Assembly: GCA_020796225.1 (NCBI GenBank)
Contig: CM036775.1
Coordinates: forward strand, 13,980,671-14,044,670
DNA from: Arion vulgaris
Taxonomy: Eukaryota; Mollusca; Gastropoda; Stylommatophora; Arionidae
Length of the DNA stretch: 64,000 bases
Reading direction: 5' to 3'
The position numbers were made by a program, and so were the translations under genes. Numbering within the stretch: the first letter of the stretch is position 1; each line of letters opens with the position of its first letter. Below are positions 1 through 10,134 of this stretch, piece after piece. The notes under the pieces are model-generated. The model ran no database searches and was not told where the DNA came from. It worked only from the letters and a program-made list of their open reading frames with translations.

Positions 1-75
1 GATCATCCCTTTGTTTACTTTCTTAGGGACAACATTGCACAAGAAATCTTGTTCCAGGGTAAATTCTCCAATTAA
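1..75 (+). CDS. Serpin gene A, end of last exon (partial)
   Basis: Reading from base 1, frame 1 gives 24 codons and a TAA stop. The peptide begins DHPFVYFLRDN and ends ILFQGKFSN. It is identical to the C-terminus of the three - strand serpins in this window (exon 7, residues 370-393). It covers the conserved serpin strand after the reactive loop (HPF.YF.RD) and the final beta strand (ILF.GK). The rest of the gene lies to the left of the window on the + strand, so gene A is convergent with gene B. The reactive loop itself is outside the window, so specificity cannot be read. Confidence 0.9.
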   Translation, partial: DHPFVYFLRDNIAQEILFQGKFSN

Positions 76-126
76 ATATGACACATTTGGTGTTCCGTAC
101 TGCTTCATCGCACGTCTCTTGTCTAC

Positions 127-132
127 AATAAA
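127..132 (+). promoter_or_regulatory. Poly(A) signal of serpin gene A
   Basis: AATAAA lies 52 bases after the gene A stop. The same hexamer occurs at the equivalent place after genes B, C and D. Confidence 0.7.
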
Positions 133-772
133 CAAGTTGAAGTACTAAATACATTATGGTCATTTTTTGTTCTTTTGCGTTTTGTTGAATAAATTAATAA
201 GGTACTGTAAGACTTAGGGTAGCGGGATAGAGGTAAACTTCTATCAAAGGAGATGTAAGATGCCTTCTGGTATTTACCCCAAACAATGGGTGATCTGGGC
301 TCTAGGGGTTCCCGGGTTTCTCTGGGGTTCCCGGGTTTCTCTGGGTTACCGACGCAAATATTTACATGAGGTTTAGTCCAAGCTGTTTTTTTTAATTGTC
401 AACAAATTGTACAATCGACGATATAAATTGAGAAATTTGAGGATATCCCTTATAAGGACCGGGAGGTAAAACGAAAGTACCTACCTCCTTCGCGTCCCTA
501 GTCTATGGGAAACTCTGGGCAAGGTGGAGCACCCGTTCAGTTAGCCCTTCCCACCCGTTCCTCCCTAGTAGCGATACGAGAAGTCACGGAGGCAGGTGGT
601 AAATGAGCACGGAAGCAACCGACAGAGTGTCAATTATTATGGTCTTCAAACTCACGACGTTAGACAGAGGATCTCTGTAACAGAGACAATGGCTACAGTC
701 ATGGACCAGTAAGGTCACTGCCAGGAAGTAAAGCAATGGTAGATTACCTTCCAAGACAATGCCTTGATAACC
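133..772. other. Serpin 3' flank, no gene recognised
   Basis: Stop codons occur in all frames and no domain was recognised. The same stretch occurs inverted near 31340-31980 and 54430-55060, so it is part of the duplicated serpin 3' flank rather than an independent gene. Confidence 0.6.
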
Positions 773-1160
773 CTAACAGTAATATGAAATTATATGTGCT
801 TTGGAATATGTGTTACAGAAGAGTACTTTGTATATCATGGACAGAGAATAGAACAAATAGATCTGTCCAGAAAGAACTCAAAATCAATGAAAACTGGATG
901 ATGCTATAAATAAGAAAGAAAAAATTAAAGTATTTGGACATATAAAAAGACTGTTTTATAAAAAACGAAAGTTTGTAGACGACCATTATAAAAGGAGACA
1001 TCCGGCAAAAAAGGGGAAAACGAAGTCCACGGAGAATATGTATTCAGGATGTAACTGATGATTTGAGCATGGCGGCTGCAGAGGCGGGACATCTGGCCTT
1101 TGATAAAGAAAAACTCTGAAGGATTGTTAGTGATGACAATGTTCTGCTCAGGACAAACTA
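773..1160 (+). mobile_element. Degraded LINE ORF2 tail (family a)
   Basis: Broken frames on the + strand resemble the C-terminal tail of a non-LTR retrotransposon ORF2 whose better copy is at 11092-11528. Recognisable pieces include the region before GHIKR and the final FCSGQ. Several stops and frameshifts are present. The mirrored piece lies near 31150-31330. Confidence 0.5.
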
Positions 1161-1164
1161 TTTG

Positions 1165-1512
1165 ATAATGAATGAAAGACCGGCTCATTATCATGCAGTA
1201 TGTCCTTTATGTATCGTTGTTTTCATCAAGCCCAATATAGACATTCGATCTCTAGCGAGTTCTCCTGCCTCTTCCAACGTTATGTTCAAGGTTTCTTTAA
1301 TGACCTGTCACCGTCGCCTACTCTTGGTTATCTCCATTCCTCGTGAAGCATAGAGTCTCAGAAATTGCTTGCCACTTTTCCCGGTCACTGGCTGTTTTCG
1401 TAATGACATCCCATGATTGTCCAGCACTATACAGTTCCTCAAGAAAACTCCGTCTCCAAGTCTGTTTTCGTAATGGCTTCCTATGATTGTCCAGCACCAT
1501 GCAGTTCCTCAA
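1165..1512 (-). mobile_element. LINE ORF2 tail fragments
   Basis: On the - strand 1318-1512 encodes a tail containing RKQTWRRSFLEEL and ASDREKWQAI. That pattern, basic WRR followed by DR.KW.., is typical of the end of LINE ORF2 proteins. The adjoining 1165-1330 on the same strand reads LNITLEEAGELARDR, another tail of the same general kind. Both lack the reverse transcriptase and are 5'-truncated. Confidence 0.5.
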
Positions 1513-1689
1513 GAAAACTCAGTCTCCAAGTCTGTTTAAGGTTTCCCTTTCTCATTTTATTCAAGATGTATTGTGACACTCGATTTCGTCTTCCGTAGGG
1601 GATGCCCGAACCCATCACTATTTTCTTCTCTTAAGTTTAGCATCATGGGTTTCTGTTCTGTCCTTATGCATTAGTCTGTGTTAGGGGGA

Positions 1690-1900
1690 TCTTTATGGCA
1701 ACGTGTTAATGACGCCTTCAATTCGTAGGGGTATGGGTTCGAATCCGGACTGAGAGAGTCTGGAAATTGCTTCACGCATTAAGAGAGTCTTTCCGAACAG
1801 AGGAGTTTCAGGACTGTGAATCCCACTAGCTGACCAGATTGAAAGAGATGGGTGTCAATATTCGTGCAGCCCAAAAGAATGACATACTAAATATGCAAAT
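1690..1900 (+). mobile_element. tRNA-type SINE fragment
   Basis: GGTTCGAATCC at 1736-1746 is a good RNA polymerase III B box. It is followed by a non-tRNA body. The A box part is weak. It is probably a diverged tRNA-derived SINE rather than a tRNA gene, because no cloverleaf is evident. Confidence 0.45.
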
Positions 1901-2228
1901 AGATTGATTAATCAACATCGAACTGGCGTGTTGGGTCTCTGGATGCTGCTGGATTTGCTGAGGCGGAGATCGGAGCACCTATGGACATGTCCGTAGTGCT
2001 ATGATGATAGTCCTCATATAACTGATAACTGATCCGGACCGAGTCCCATGTGCAATTTGTTCAGGATATCCCTAGGATTATTGCAGGAGATACGGAATTC
2101 GTTGTTTGTGCAACACTCTCTGCAGATGACGTGCCATTTCTGCCATCAGAGACGAGTCATATTGGGGAACATGTGCAATGAAGTCAATCATTCGCCTTTA
2201 GGCCCTTTCGACGTGGACATTTCACTTT

Positions 2229-2645
2229 GAGAAGTTTGTCTTCATCCACGGAGGATATATGGAGAAGTTTGTCTTCATTCATTGGGAGGATACATGGAGA
2301 GATTGTCTTCATCCATGGAGGATACATGGAGAAGTTTGTCTTCATTAACGGGGGATACATGGAGTGATTGTCTTCATCCACGGAGGATACATGGAGAAGT
2401 TTGTCTTCATCCACGGAGGATACATGGAGAGATTGTCTTCATCCACGGAGGATACATGGAGAGATTGTCTTCATCCACGGAGGATACATGTAGAGATTGT
2501 CTACATTCATGGAGGATACATGGAGAGATTGTCTTCATCCACGGAGGATACATGGAGAAGTTTGTCTTCATCCACGGAGGATACATGGAGAAGTTTGTCT
2601 TCATCCACGGAGGATACATGGAGAAGTTTGTCTTCATTCATTGGG
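2229..2645. repeat. 33-bp minisatellite
   Basis: About 12 to 13 copies of a 33-bp unit built on TTTGTCTTCATCCACGGAGG and ATACATGGAGA. Because 33 is divisible by three, long open frames run through it on both strands. They are repeat artefacts rather than genes. The inverted arm near 30600 lacks this array. Confidence 0.9.
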
Positions 2646-2869
2646 TGAGGGGGAGGTAGATAGAGAAAGAGATGGGAGGGTAGTCTGGTTTCAATGATTT
2701 CATTTAATGCAATTTTAGTTTGCTATTTCTTTTGCTGTTTAGATAAAACTTGTTTTTTTTCTATTTGGTCGCTTGTGAATATGGTTTGTGTGTGTGAGTG
2801 TAGAATTATGTCAGACGTTTTGCATCTCGTCAATTTTCCCCGGTATGGAGACTTGCAAACACTTCCATA

Positions 2870-3115
2870 TCTGTTATTGGTGTAGAGAGCATATCTTCAG
2901 TCAGGACCGTGTGGTATATTTTCTCAGTATGATGCAAGCCTTCGAAATGCCACCCCTTAAATCTGATGTTTTTTTAAAAATAACCTTCAATTGTAATTTT
3001 GATTTTCCTGCTTACGCCACCGCCACATTAAGGGTCCGCCTGATGCCACCGCCACATTAGGGGTCCGCCTGATGCGGCCGCCTCTCTGTATCATAGCACG
3101 GCATGACATTGTCTC
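2870..3115 (-). repeat. Dispersed repeat piece
   Basis: This block contains the GGTATATTTTCTCAGTATGA and GATGCGGCCGCC parts. It recurs inverted at 29770-29990, and pieces of it recur near 18150-18230, 19310-19380, 38180-38240, 43390-43450 and 44800-44880. No ORF was recognised. It is an interspersed element of unknown class. Confidence 0.5.
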
Positions 3116-3239
3116 CAGTCTCAATACGAAGAATCTGAGTTTGAATCTTGGAGACTCACTGAACAATTGATTCGGTAGCTGTCTTCTAAATAGCTATTCC
3201 ATATTTGAGGACGGACCTGTCGCTGTATACACCATGTTT

Positions 3240-3345
3240 GTTCTTGTAGGTCTCTGTGGCGCAGAGGTTAGCTGCTCATATCTCGTTGCAAAGGTAATCG
3301 GTTCGCTTCCTCGTGGAGTCATGCAGCTTACTTTCCTTTCATCTG
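3240..3345 (+). mobile_element. tRNA-derived SINE
   Basis: A Pol III A-box-like stretch (TGGCGCAGAGGTTAGC) is followed about 35 bases later by a B-box-like stretch (GGTTCGCTTCC). This spacing fits a tRNA-derived SINE head. A mirrored copy is at 29555-29640. Confidence 0.6.
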
Positions 3346-3739
3346 ATAAAATATATCCTGAATTGGCACATGGATCGTTTGATTGATTGATTGATTGATT
3401 GATAGGACAATCATCATTGCCCTTCGGTGAGTAACCATGAGTGCTCCGATATCTTTCCTACACAAGAAGATCTCAGCGTCAGTGCACGAACTCAGTAGCA
3501 CCGGCGAGTGTTCTCGATATAATTTTAAAGATGGGGAAGATATTTTGCAAGAATTTTATTTTTAATCTCTCTAATGAACTATGCCCGGGCAGCGACTTTC
3601 CAGCCTGTTCTTTTCGACTTTAAACTGCCAATGGCTCTTTTACGTTCTCAAATTTAACACGGGACCTACGTTTCATCATCCGTCTCCGATTGGACTAGGA
3701 ACTCGATTTCGCCTACACTGAGATAATGGATCTCTGGAA

Positions 3740-3835
3740 AAATATCTATATGGCTCCACTAGGGTACGAACCAAGTACCTTTGAAACGAGAGGCGATCTC
3801 CTAATCTCTACGCTACAGAAACCCCTAGGAGAGAA
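3740..3835 (-). mobile_element. tRNA-derived SINE
   Basis: On the - strand GTAGCGTAGAGATTAGGAG and then GGTTCGTACCC match A and B boxes of the same SINE type as the one at 3240. The mirrored copy is at 29050-29130. Confidence 0.6.
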
Positions 3836-3929
3836 CGTTAGAAGTATATATAACCAATAAATAATAAAAGTACAAGTTGTATGAATTGGGAAAGACAGAA
3901 CAAGTTACAACAGAAATGATACACTACAG

Positions 3930-4080
3930 CAGTGTTTCCTAAACAGGGATCCGCGTGTTACTCACAGTAGGGTCCTCAAGCGATTGAAGAAATATTATGA
4001 TCTTTGATATTTCAAACAGAAAACTGCGAAATCAATGGACCCGAACCAGACCGGAGTCTAAATGTCTGATATGACAAAAT
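3930..4080 (+). mobile_element. hAT transposon terminal fragment
   Basis: CAGTGTTTCCTAAACAGGGA at 3930 is the kind of terminus seen in hAT elements of the ZMYM-like group (CAGTGTTTCCCAAA). It is followed by a GGGTCC-rich subterminal stretch. The mirrored copy ends at 28958. No transposase lies nearby. Confidence 0.45.
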
Positions 4081-4729
4081 AAAAGATCATTTGAAGTTTC
4101 CCGCAGTCTGAGAAATTGGAGCCATCTTTACTGTTGCTGTTGTATAACAATAACTCCATCACTAGAAGAATGAAATTTAAATGAGTAATTGGCTGAAATT
4201 GAGAAGAAATGATCGAAGCATATCAAAGCAGGCATTAAAGTGAGATGCAAAGAGTTCAAGAAAGAGAGGACGACATAAGTAGACCCTGAAGCGAATTTTA
4301 CACAGAGAGGCAAGAAATATCGGTTTCAATTCTATGGATGAGAATGAGCAAGTTGCCCAGGATATAGCGATAAGGATAAAATTGCTTGCAGGCCCTATGT
4401 AACGTACAACGGTACGAGAGGAATTATTATTATAATTAATTGGCTGAAACGATCTTGGAATAGATATAATAAATAACATTGACGTGCACTGTCTGTTGCA
4501 ACACAATACAGATTACAACCAAGAACAGAAAATAATGGTGTGCATTTATTACTGTCATAAGAGCAGTGGGAGTCAAGGCTCGAGATAGAGAGAGAGAAAG
4601 AAAGAGAGAGAGAGAGAGAGAGAGAGTAATGAGAACGACATTCTACAAATGAGATTCTAGCCGAAGAGAGATGCTCACCTGTAGATGTGATCTCATTCTT
4701 CTTCTAAAGATAGTGTAGACATCATCAAT
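4081..4729. other. Intergenic, no gene recognised
   Basis: Nothing was recognised except a GA microsatellite at about 4583-4627. The block is mirrored at 28150-28860. ORFs here have no domain signature. Confidence 0.5.
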
Positions 4730-5036
4730 GCCATTAGAGAAGCAGATCGTATGGATTCATTTGAAAATCATAAAGGGGGAATGTTCTTTGATCTTCAGTC
4801 GCGACTGCATTTTGGGATGAAGACTCTAACATAACTGTTGTATCGTTCCAGCAATTTAAGCAAATTGGAGTTGCTCGTTGTACGAGTAGAATTGGATGCT
4901 TTAAGACCAGAGTGTGGAGTGTGTTTAGCAACTGAGCCACGGGAACCATCAGCATGCATACACTTCGATACTTGTTGGGAGAGACTGAGCACCTGTAGGT
5001 CGACCCCTAATGCAATGACATCAGTTCAATAACCAA
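4730..5036 (+). mobile_element. LINE 3' end (family e)
   Basis: This carries the tail region that in the 8180-8740 copy follows an RNase H domain. It contains peptide pieces such as ECGVCLATEPREPSACIH and ends near ATGACATCA and a CAATAACCAAT tail. Frames are broken. The mirrored copy is at 27850-28145. Confidence 0.5.
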
Positions 5037-5039
5037 TAT

Positions 5040-5600
5040 TTCCACACAAACTGTCTACGCAGAATACTAAAAATAAACTGGCAGGACAAAATTCCAGACA
5101 GTGAAGTTCTCACAAGAGCAAAGATCCCAAGCGTCAACACCCTGTTGCAGAAGGCTCAAATAAGATGGGTGGATCACGTTGCTCGAATGCCTGATAAACG
5201 CATCCCAAAACAGCTGATATATGGTGAACTTAAAGGGGGGGGGGTCTTGAAAACGCTTTAAAGACACTCTTAAAGTGTCTCTGAAATGCTTCGATATAGA
5301 CACCATGTGCTGGGAATCCCTTGCGCAAGATCTCCAATTGTGGCGCTGTGACAACACAAGAGGAACCCGCATAGCTAAGAATCATCGTATTGTTGAGGCA
5401 CAGAGAAAGCGAGCTGCTCGAAAAGACAGAAAACAACACCCACATGTCTAACCTTGATCATGTATACCCCACCTGTGGTCGGGGATTCTGTTCTAGGATT
5501 GAACTCTACAGTCATCTCCGCACACACCAGAGAGGTGCAGCAGCACACGTCTTAGATTGTTGTCATCATCGCTTGCGATGGACGGCTATTATCAACCAAT
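5040..5600 (+). mobile_element. LINE ORF2 C-terminal tail (family c)
   Basis: Across one or two frame changes the + strand reads CLRRILKINWQDKIPDSEVL, then IRWVDHVARMPDKRIPKQL and LYSHLRTHQR. This is the widespread tail of animal non-LTR retrotransposon ORF2 proteins, which ends in a C2H2-like finger. Here the first finger cysteine is replaced (YPTC). A G run near 5236-5243 coincides with a frame break. It is 5'-truncated with no reverse transcriptase core. Confidence 0.75.
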
Positions 5601-5639
5601 AACCAATTGAAAAAATAATTATATTTACTTATCTATTCA

Positions 5640-5825
5640 GAACACATTGTAACAACCGGTCAAATCGAGGGCAGACGAGACAGAGGAAGACAGAGAGAGA
5701 CAATTTTAGATAGCCTGACTTCATGGCACGGACATTTGTCAACATCTGAGATGATAGCAAACACCAGAGACAAAGATTTGTGGAGATCCATGATCGCCTA
5801 CGCCATTCGGTACGGCACCTGATGA
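5640..5825 (+). mobile_element. LINE ORF2 tail (family d)
   Basis: The + strand encodes pieces of a tail with RGQTRQRKTERD, PDFMARTFVNI and a final Trp-Arg-containing segment ending at a TGATGATGAT tail. Copies on the - strand lie at about 17055-17240, 27635-27815, 37035-37225, 42242-42432, 53130-53330 and 60679-60870. All are 5'-truncated. Confidence 0.6.
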
Positions 5826-5934
5826 TGATTTTCTATTCAGAGTGAAGAAGATGGGGGAGTGGGGAGGAGGGGGGATTAGAATTAGAAATACCAAACATCA
5901 ACACATCGTCATATACTTCTTCTGTGATATCTGC

Positions 5935-6134
5935 GCATGCGCTTGGACCTACTGTGGACCACATACTGGGAGGTCAGCTTCAGGTCGGTTAAGTTTAACC
6001 AAAGCTTAGTTTTCAGGTTGACAGCGTATGGACACATGTTACTTCACAGCTCACGCGAAAGAGAGACAGTCTTGCATGACATACTTCTGTGTCTGTTCCT
6101 CCTGTTAACACTGGTCATACGAACACGTAGTTAG
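5935..6134 (+). repeat. Dispersed repeat with recurrent 65-codon ORF
   Basis: An open frame of 65 codons has a hydrophobic C-terminus (LLCLFLLLTLVIRT). A related 65-codon frame occurs at 52828-53025 (-), and a shorter related piece at 47167-47331 (+). It resembles no family I know and may be a non-coding repeat that happens to be open. Confidence 0.35.
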
Positions 6135-6159
6135 AAAGACAAGACATTAACACAGATTA

Positions 6160-7160
6160 TGTGGTATTAGTCGTTATAAAGGGATTAGTCGTTATAAAGG
6201 GATTAGTCGTTATAAAGGGATTAGTCGTTATAAAGGGATTAGTCGTTATAAAGGGATTAGTCGTTATAAAGGGATTAGTCGTTATAAAGGGATTAGTCGT
6301 TATAAAGGTATTAGTCGTTATAAAGGGATTAGTCGTTATAAAGGGATTAGTCGTTATAATGGTATTAGTCGTTATAAAGGGATTAGTCGTTATAAAGGGA
6401 TTAGTCGTTATAAATGGATTAGTCGTTATAAAGGGATTAGTCGTTATAAAGGGATTAGTCGTTATAAAGGGATTAGTCGTTATAAAGGGATTAGTCGTTA
6501 TAAAGGTATTAGTCGTTATAAAGGGATTAGTAGCTATAAAGGTATTAGTCGTTATAAAGAGATTAGTCGTTATAAAGAGATTAGTCGTTATAAAGGTATT
6601 AGTCGTTATAAAGGGATTAGGCATTATAAAGGGATTAGTCGTTATAAAGGTATTAGTCGTTATAATGGTATTTGTCGTTATAAAGAGATTAGTCGTTATA
6701 AAGGTATTAGTCGTTATAAGGGTATTAGTCGTTATAATGGTATTAGTCGTTATAAAGAGATTAGTCGTTATAAAGAGATTAGTCGTTATAAAGGGATTAT
6801 TCGTTATAAAGGTATTAGTCGTTATAAAGGGATTAGTCGTTATCAAGGTATTAGTCGTTATAAAGAGATTAGTCGTTATAAAGAGATTAGTCGTTATAAA
6901 GAGATTAGTCGTTATAAAGAGATTAGTCGTTATAAAGAGATTAGTCGTTATAAAGGGATTAGTCGTTACAATGGTATCAGTTGTTAGAAAGGGGTTAGTC
7001 GTTATAAAGGGATTAGTCGTTTTAAGGTATTAGTCGTTATAAAGGGATTAGTCGTTTTAAGGTATTAGTCGTTATAAAGGGATTAGTCGTTTTAAGGTAT
7101 TAGTCGTTATAAAGACAAGACATTAAATCAGATTATGTGGTATTAGTCGTTATAAAGTTT
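6160..7160. repeat. 18-bp satellite
   Basis: About 55 copies of the 18-bp unit TTAGTCGTTATAAAGGGA with point variants. The unit length is a multiple of three, so a 290-codon frame runs through it and is not a gene. Inverted arrays of the same unit are at 27025-27350 and 52040-52350, each with about 17 to 18 copies. Confidence 0.95.
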
Positions 7161-7184
7161 ATACAGCCAAAGGATTGATTACAC

Positions 7185-7405
7185 TGCACCGGGTTTTACT
7201 CCATATAGCTCAGTCTCTGTCCACGGAAGTCGAGAGTACTGCATAAAGTACAACTCCGTAGCTCCGACAACAATCCTAGGGGTCTCTGAACAAAAATGCA
7301 GTTGTGGACAGAACGACGCGGTCAGGATTTAAACAGATGATTTTCGGAACGCAAGCACTTAGCTACATAGACTCTCGAACACAGAACGGGGTTTGGTTAT
7401 ACGAT
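7185..7405 (-). mobile_element. tRNA-type SINE
   Basis: The - strand shows TAGCTAAGTGCTTGCG (A-box-like) and a downstream B-box-like TTTAAATCCTG. The same element is on the + strand at 26755-26985 and 51780-52000, each time between the 61-bp and 18-bp satellites. Confidence 0.5.
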
Positions 7406-7407
7406 GG

Positions 7408-7770
7408 GTAAGATTTTGGGAGAGAAGATCACAACATCTATAGTTATGTCTGGAGTGATGTAATGATGATCTACTCTATGGAGAGAAGATCACAACATCA
7501 ATAGTTATGTCTGGAGTGATGTAATGATGATCTACACTATGGAGAGAAGATTGCAACATCTATAGTTATGTCTGGAGTGATCTGATGACGATCTACACTA
7601 TGGAGAGAAGATCACAACATCTATAGTTATGTCTGGAGTGTTGTGAAGATGATCACCACTATGTGGAGGAGATCGCAACACCTATGGATCTGTCTGATGT
7701 GATGAGGATCACCGCTATGGGGATTAGATCGCAACAACTATCGATCTGTCTCGAGTGTTGTAATGATGCT
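7408..7770. repeat. 61-bp satellite
   Basis: About six units containing ATAACTATAGATGTTGTGAT in reverse complement. Longer arrays in the other orientation are at 26120-26735 and 51330-51735. Confidence 0.85.
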
Positions 7771-7884
7771 AACCGCTAATCATTTCTCAACGAATCACTT
7801 AAGGAAACTAACACACAACATAACAACAAACTAACAACAACAATCGCTTTGACATGGTTGTGCCACACTTTCTTCTCATCATCA

Positions 7885-8135
7885 TGAAATAGTTTGTCGT
7901 GAGCAGAGCTTTGCAACGCTAACAGTCCTTTAGAATTTCTCTCTCTCTCTCTTTCTCTCTCTTTATAGGCCAGATATTCCTCCTCCTACAGTCGTTATGC
8001 ACTAATTATCATATACATCCTGAAAGCATTTTCTCCGTGGTCTTCCCTTTCTCCTTTTTTTTGGAATGCCTCCTTCCATGATGGTCTTCTCTAACTCTTC
8101 GTGTCTTTTTATGTGTCCGAAATATTTCATTTTTC
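7885..8135 (-). mobile_element. Degraded LINE tail (family a)
   Basis: The - strand matches, with stops, the tail encoded at 11092-11352, including the KRHEELEKTI-like part and the final Cys-Ser-Arg region. A CT microsatellite interrupts it near 7938-7965. Confidence 0.5.
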
Positions 8136-8179
8136 TCTTTCTTATTTTCTATTTTTTTTATTATTCCTTTTGCACTATA

Positions 8180-8740
8180 CTAAATATTTATTGGTTATTG
8201 GTCACTAAACTGAGGTCATTACACTCCGGGCAGACACATAGGTGCTCAGTCTTCCCCAACAGATATCGAAGAGTATGCATACTGATGGCTACCGTGGCTC
8301 GCTGATTAAACACACCTCTCACTCTGTCTCTCAGACATCCAGTTCTACTTGTACAACGGGTTACTCCAAACTGCTTAAATCGCTGGATAGATTCAACATC
8401 TATTTTAGTGTCCTAACCCAACAAGCAGTCGCGAAGAGACCGAAGAACATCCCCTTATTCATCTTCAACTCCCCAACAATCGATGTTGTTGATGCAAACC
8501 TGTCCGCTCTCTCATTACCGCAAACACCCGCATGCCCAGGACAGTATATCCACGTAAGCCTCTGGAGGTTAGAAACTAGACGCTCATACCGAAACCTGCC
8601 ATTCTGGATCTTGTGAAGCATCGACTGAGAGCTAGATACAACAACTGCCCCAGTAAATGGAATACCAAAGGGAAAATGGAGGGCAGCAGTAACTGCCTCA
8701 ACCTTCATCCTAATAATAGAAGTAGTTGCCATGTACTTTC
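8180..8740 (-). mobile_element. LINE fragment with RNase H domain (family e)
   Basis: The - strand frame at 8400-8732 contains TWIYCPGHAGVCGNERADRF. This is the hallmark end of the RNase H domain found in I/Jockey-type non-LTR retrotransposons (conserved GH.G..GNE.AD, with the D part of the active site). Downstream frames lead into the same 3' end as at 4730-5036 (SEPR.PSVCI..). No reverse transcriptase core was seen, so the copy is 5'-truncated and frame-broken. Confidence 0.75.
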
Positions 8741-9384
8741 CAATTCACTCTGTGACACCACACATGTACCATGCTTAAACACCCAAATAATCTTACTATA
8801 TTTTCAAAAGACTATATGCTATAGAAAATACAGAAGACCCGTTGTTGAAGAATTTTAAAAAATGGTATTTAAAAGAAATATGAAATAAAAATATCACTAG
8901 AGGTTGATTAAAAAAAAAATTTGAAACGACCTCTAAATTGCTAGAGATCATTATCATCAGCATCATATAGTTTGTCCTTAGCAGAACTTTGCCACCCCAA
9001 CAGTCCTTCAGACTACATATTGCCCCCCACACACATATGTGCATGCTCTATTTTCTCTTTAACATAGAAAATTGATATATACTTCTGTCATACATGGTCA
9101 GTTTTCAAATAATTATATGCATGAAAAAGAAAATTGATGAAAATATGGATCGTGTAAGACGGGTTTAAGATGAATTTAAATACAGAATTCAAATTTTAAA
9201 TGATTATGCAATCCCAAAATACGAAAATAATTTATTTTAAATAATTTATTAATTTCTTTTAAGGAGGTACTGACCCTAATCGTCTGAACACCCCTTCCCC
9301 AAATTCTTCTGAACCTATTATTTCTCCCCTCCCCAGAACGTTTCAGCGGCCACTGGTGAGGGGGCGGGGGCTGTACCGCCCACT
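8741..9384. other. AT-rich intergenic, LINE scrap
   Basis: No gene was recognised. A short piece of the LINE family a tail lies at about 8955-9030 (AGCAGAACTTTGCCACCCCA). The part from 9290 to 9400 is GC-rich and reads, inverted, like a hAT subterminal region ending in GTTTCCCAAG. Confidence 0.45.
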
Positions 9385-9562
9385 TGGGAAACGCTGCACT
9401 AGACAAATCAATTTCTCTAAGAAAATTACATTCAATGTTCATTAAGGTGAGGTTATTTAGACGATCTTGTCCCATCATATTCCTTGACTCACTTTTTATA
9501 AGCTTTAATGTCGAAAAAGAACGTTCTCCGCTTGTAAGCGTTCTAGAATTCCGTTCCATCAA
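9385..9562 (-). mobile_element. hAT transposase C-terminal fragment
   Basis: The - strand frame 9176-9562 begins with SGERSFSTLKLIKS and continues MMGQDRLNNLTLMNIEC. This is the pattern of the hAT dimerisation domain in ZMYM1-like transposases (GERSFS.LK.IKS....M.Q.RL..L....IE). Nothing upstream shows the catalytic core. Downstream the sequence runs into a hAT-type terminus near 9370-9400. It is therefore the 3' end of a dead hAT transposon. Confidence 0.7.
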
Positions 9563-9756
9563 CTGTTTTTTATTCCCGTTTTCAACTTACTCATCTTCAA
9601 AACTAGTCCGTACGTCTGATTACGACACTCTAGCTTTTGATCCATGTTATTTCAGATGTCATCCAAAACTTGTTTGATAGTTTTACAAGCTAAACATTTT
9701 CTGCTCTAGGCACAGATCTCCAGAAAGGCGGGACCCGTAGTATTTTCTTCTTCTTC

Positions 9757-10090
9757 TTCACCCTTCACCCCTAGGGAAGCATAGGTCCGCAACCAAGGCC
9801 TTCCAAGCCCGCCTATCCAAGGCCATCCTTTCCAGATCTCGCCACTCTCTCCCCGTCCTCTTGCATTCCATCTCTAACTCCCGTCTCCAGGTGTTTCTGG
9901 GTCTTCCCTTACTTCTATTGCCCTGGGGTTCCATCGGAGAGCCTGTCTCACGATGCTGTCAGGGGTTTCCTCAGTGTATGTCCTATCCATCTCCACCTTC
10001 TGCTCATTATCTCTTGTTCCACCTGCCGTTGTCCTGTCCTATCCCACAGTTCTCTGTTTGTGGTCCTGTCGTACCATCTCAGATGTAGTA
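9757..10090 (-). mobile_element. LINE ORF2 tail (family b)
   Basis: Read on the - strand across broken frames: RWIGHTLRKP, IVRQAL, GRPRNTWRRELE, ARSGKDGLG and a poly(GAA) 3' end at 9757. This WIGHTLRK....R..L.WNPQG tail is common in animal LINEs. Related copies: 18056-18155, 23612-23916, 30808-30935, 47424-47738, 53905-54015 and 61905-62540 on -; 35636-35870, 40843-41078 and 59296-59520 on +. Confidence 0.7.
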
Positions 10091-10134
10091 TCTTGCGTAG
10101 GCATCTATTGCGTAGCATTTACTACTTCTGCTAT

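Larger units (their letters stand above)
1..7860. repeat. Inverted segmental duplication, left arm
   Basis: The sequence from the gene A last exon through its 3' flank reappears in reverse complement at about 26030-32115, downstream of gene C. Shared landmarks in mirrored order are the serpin C-terminus, the LINE scrap near 900, SINEs near 3240 and 3740, a hAT end at 3930, LINE tails at 4730 and 5640, the 18-bp satellite, a SINE at 7185 and the 61-bp satellite. Homology fades near 7860, at a stretch matching the reverse complement of 26034. The arms differ in repeat copy number and local insertions. Confidence 0.8.

Noticed and set aside
6161..7033. 290-codon ORF with a VVIKGL repeat
   Set aside because: It is the translation of an 18-bp satellite. 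The reverse strand is equally open, and copies elsewhere are in other orientations without conserved ends.
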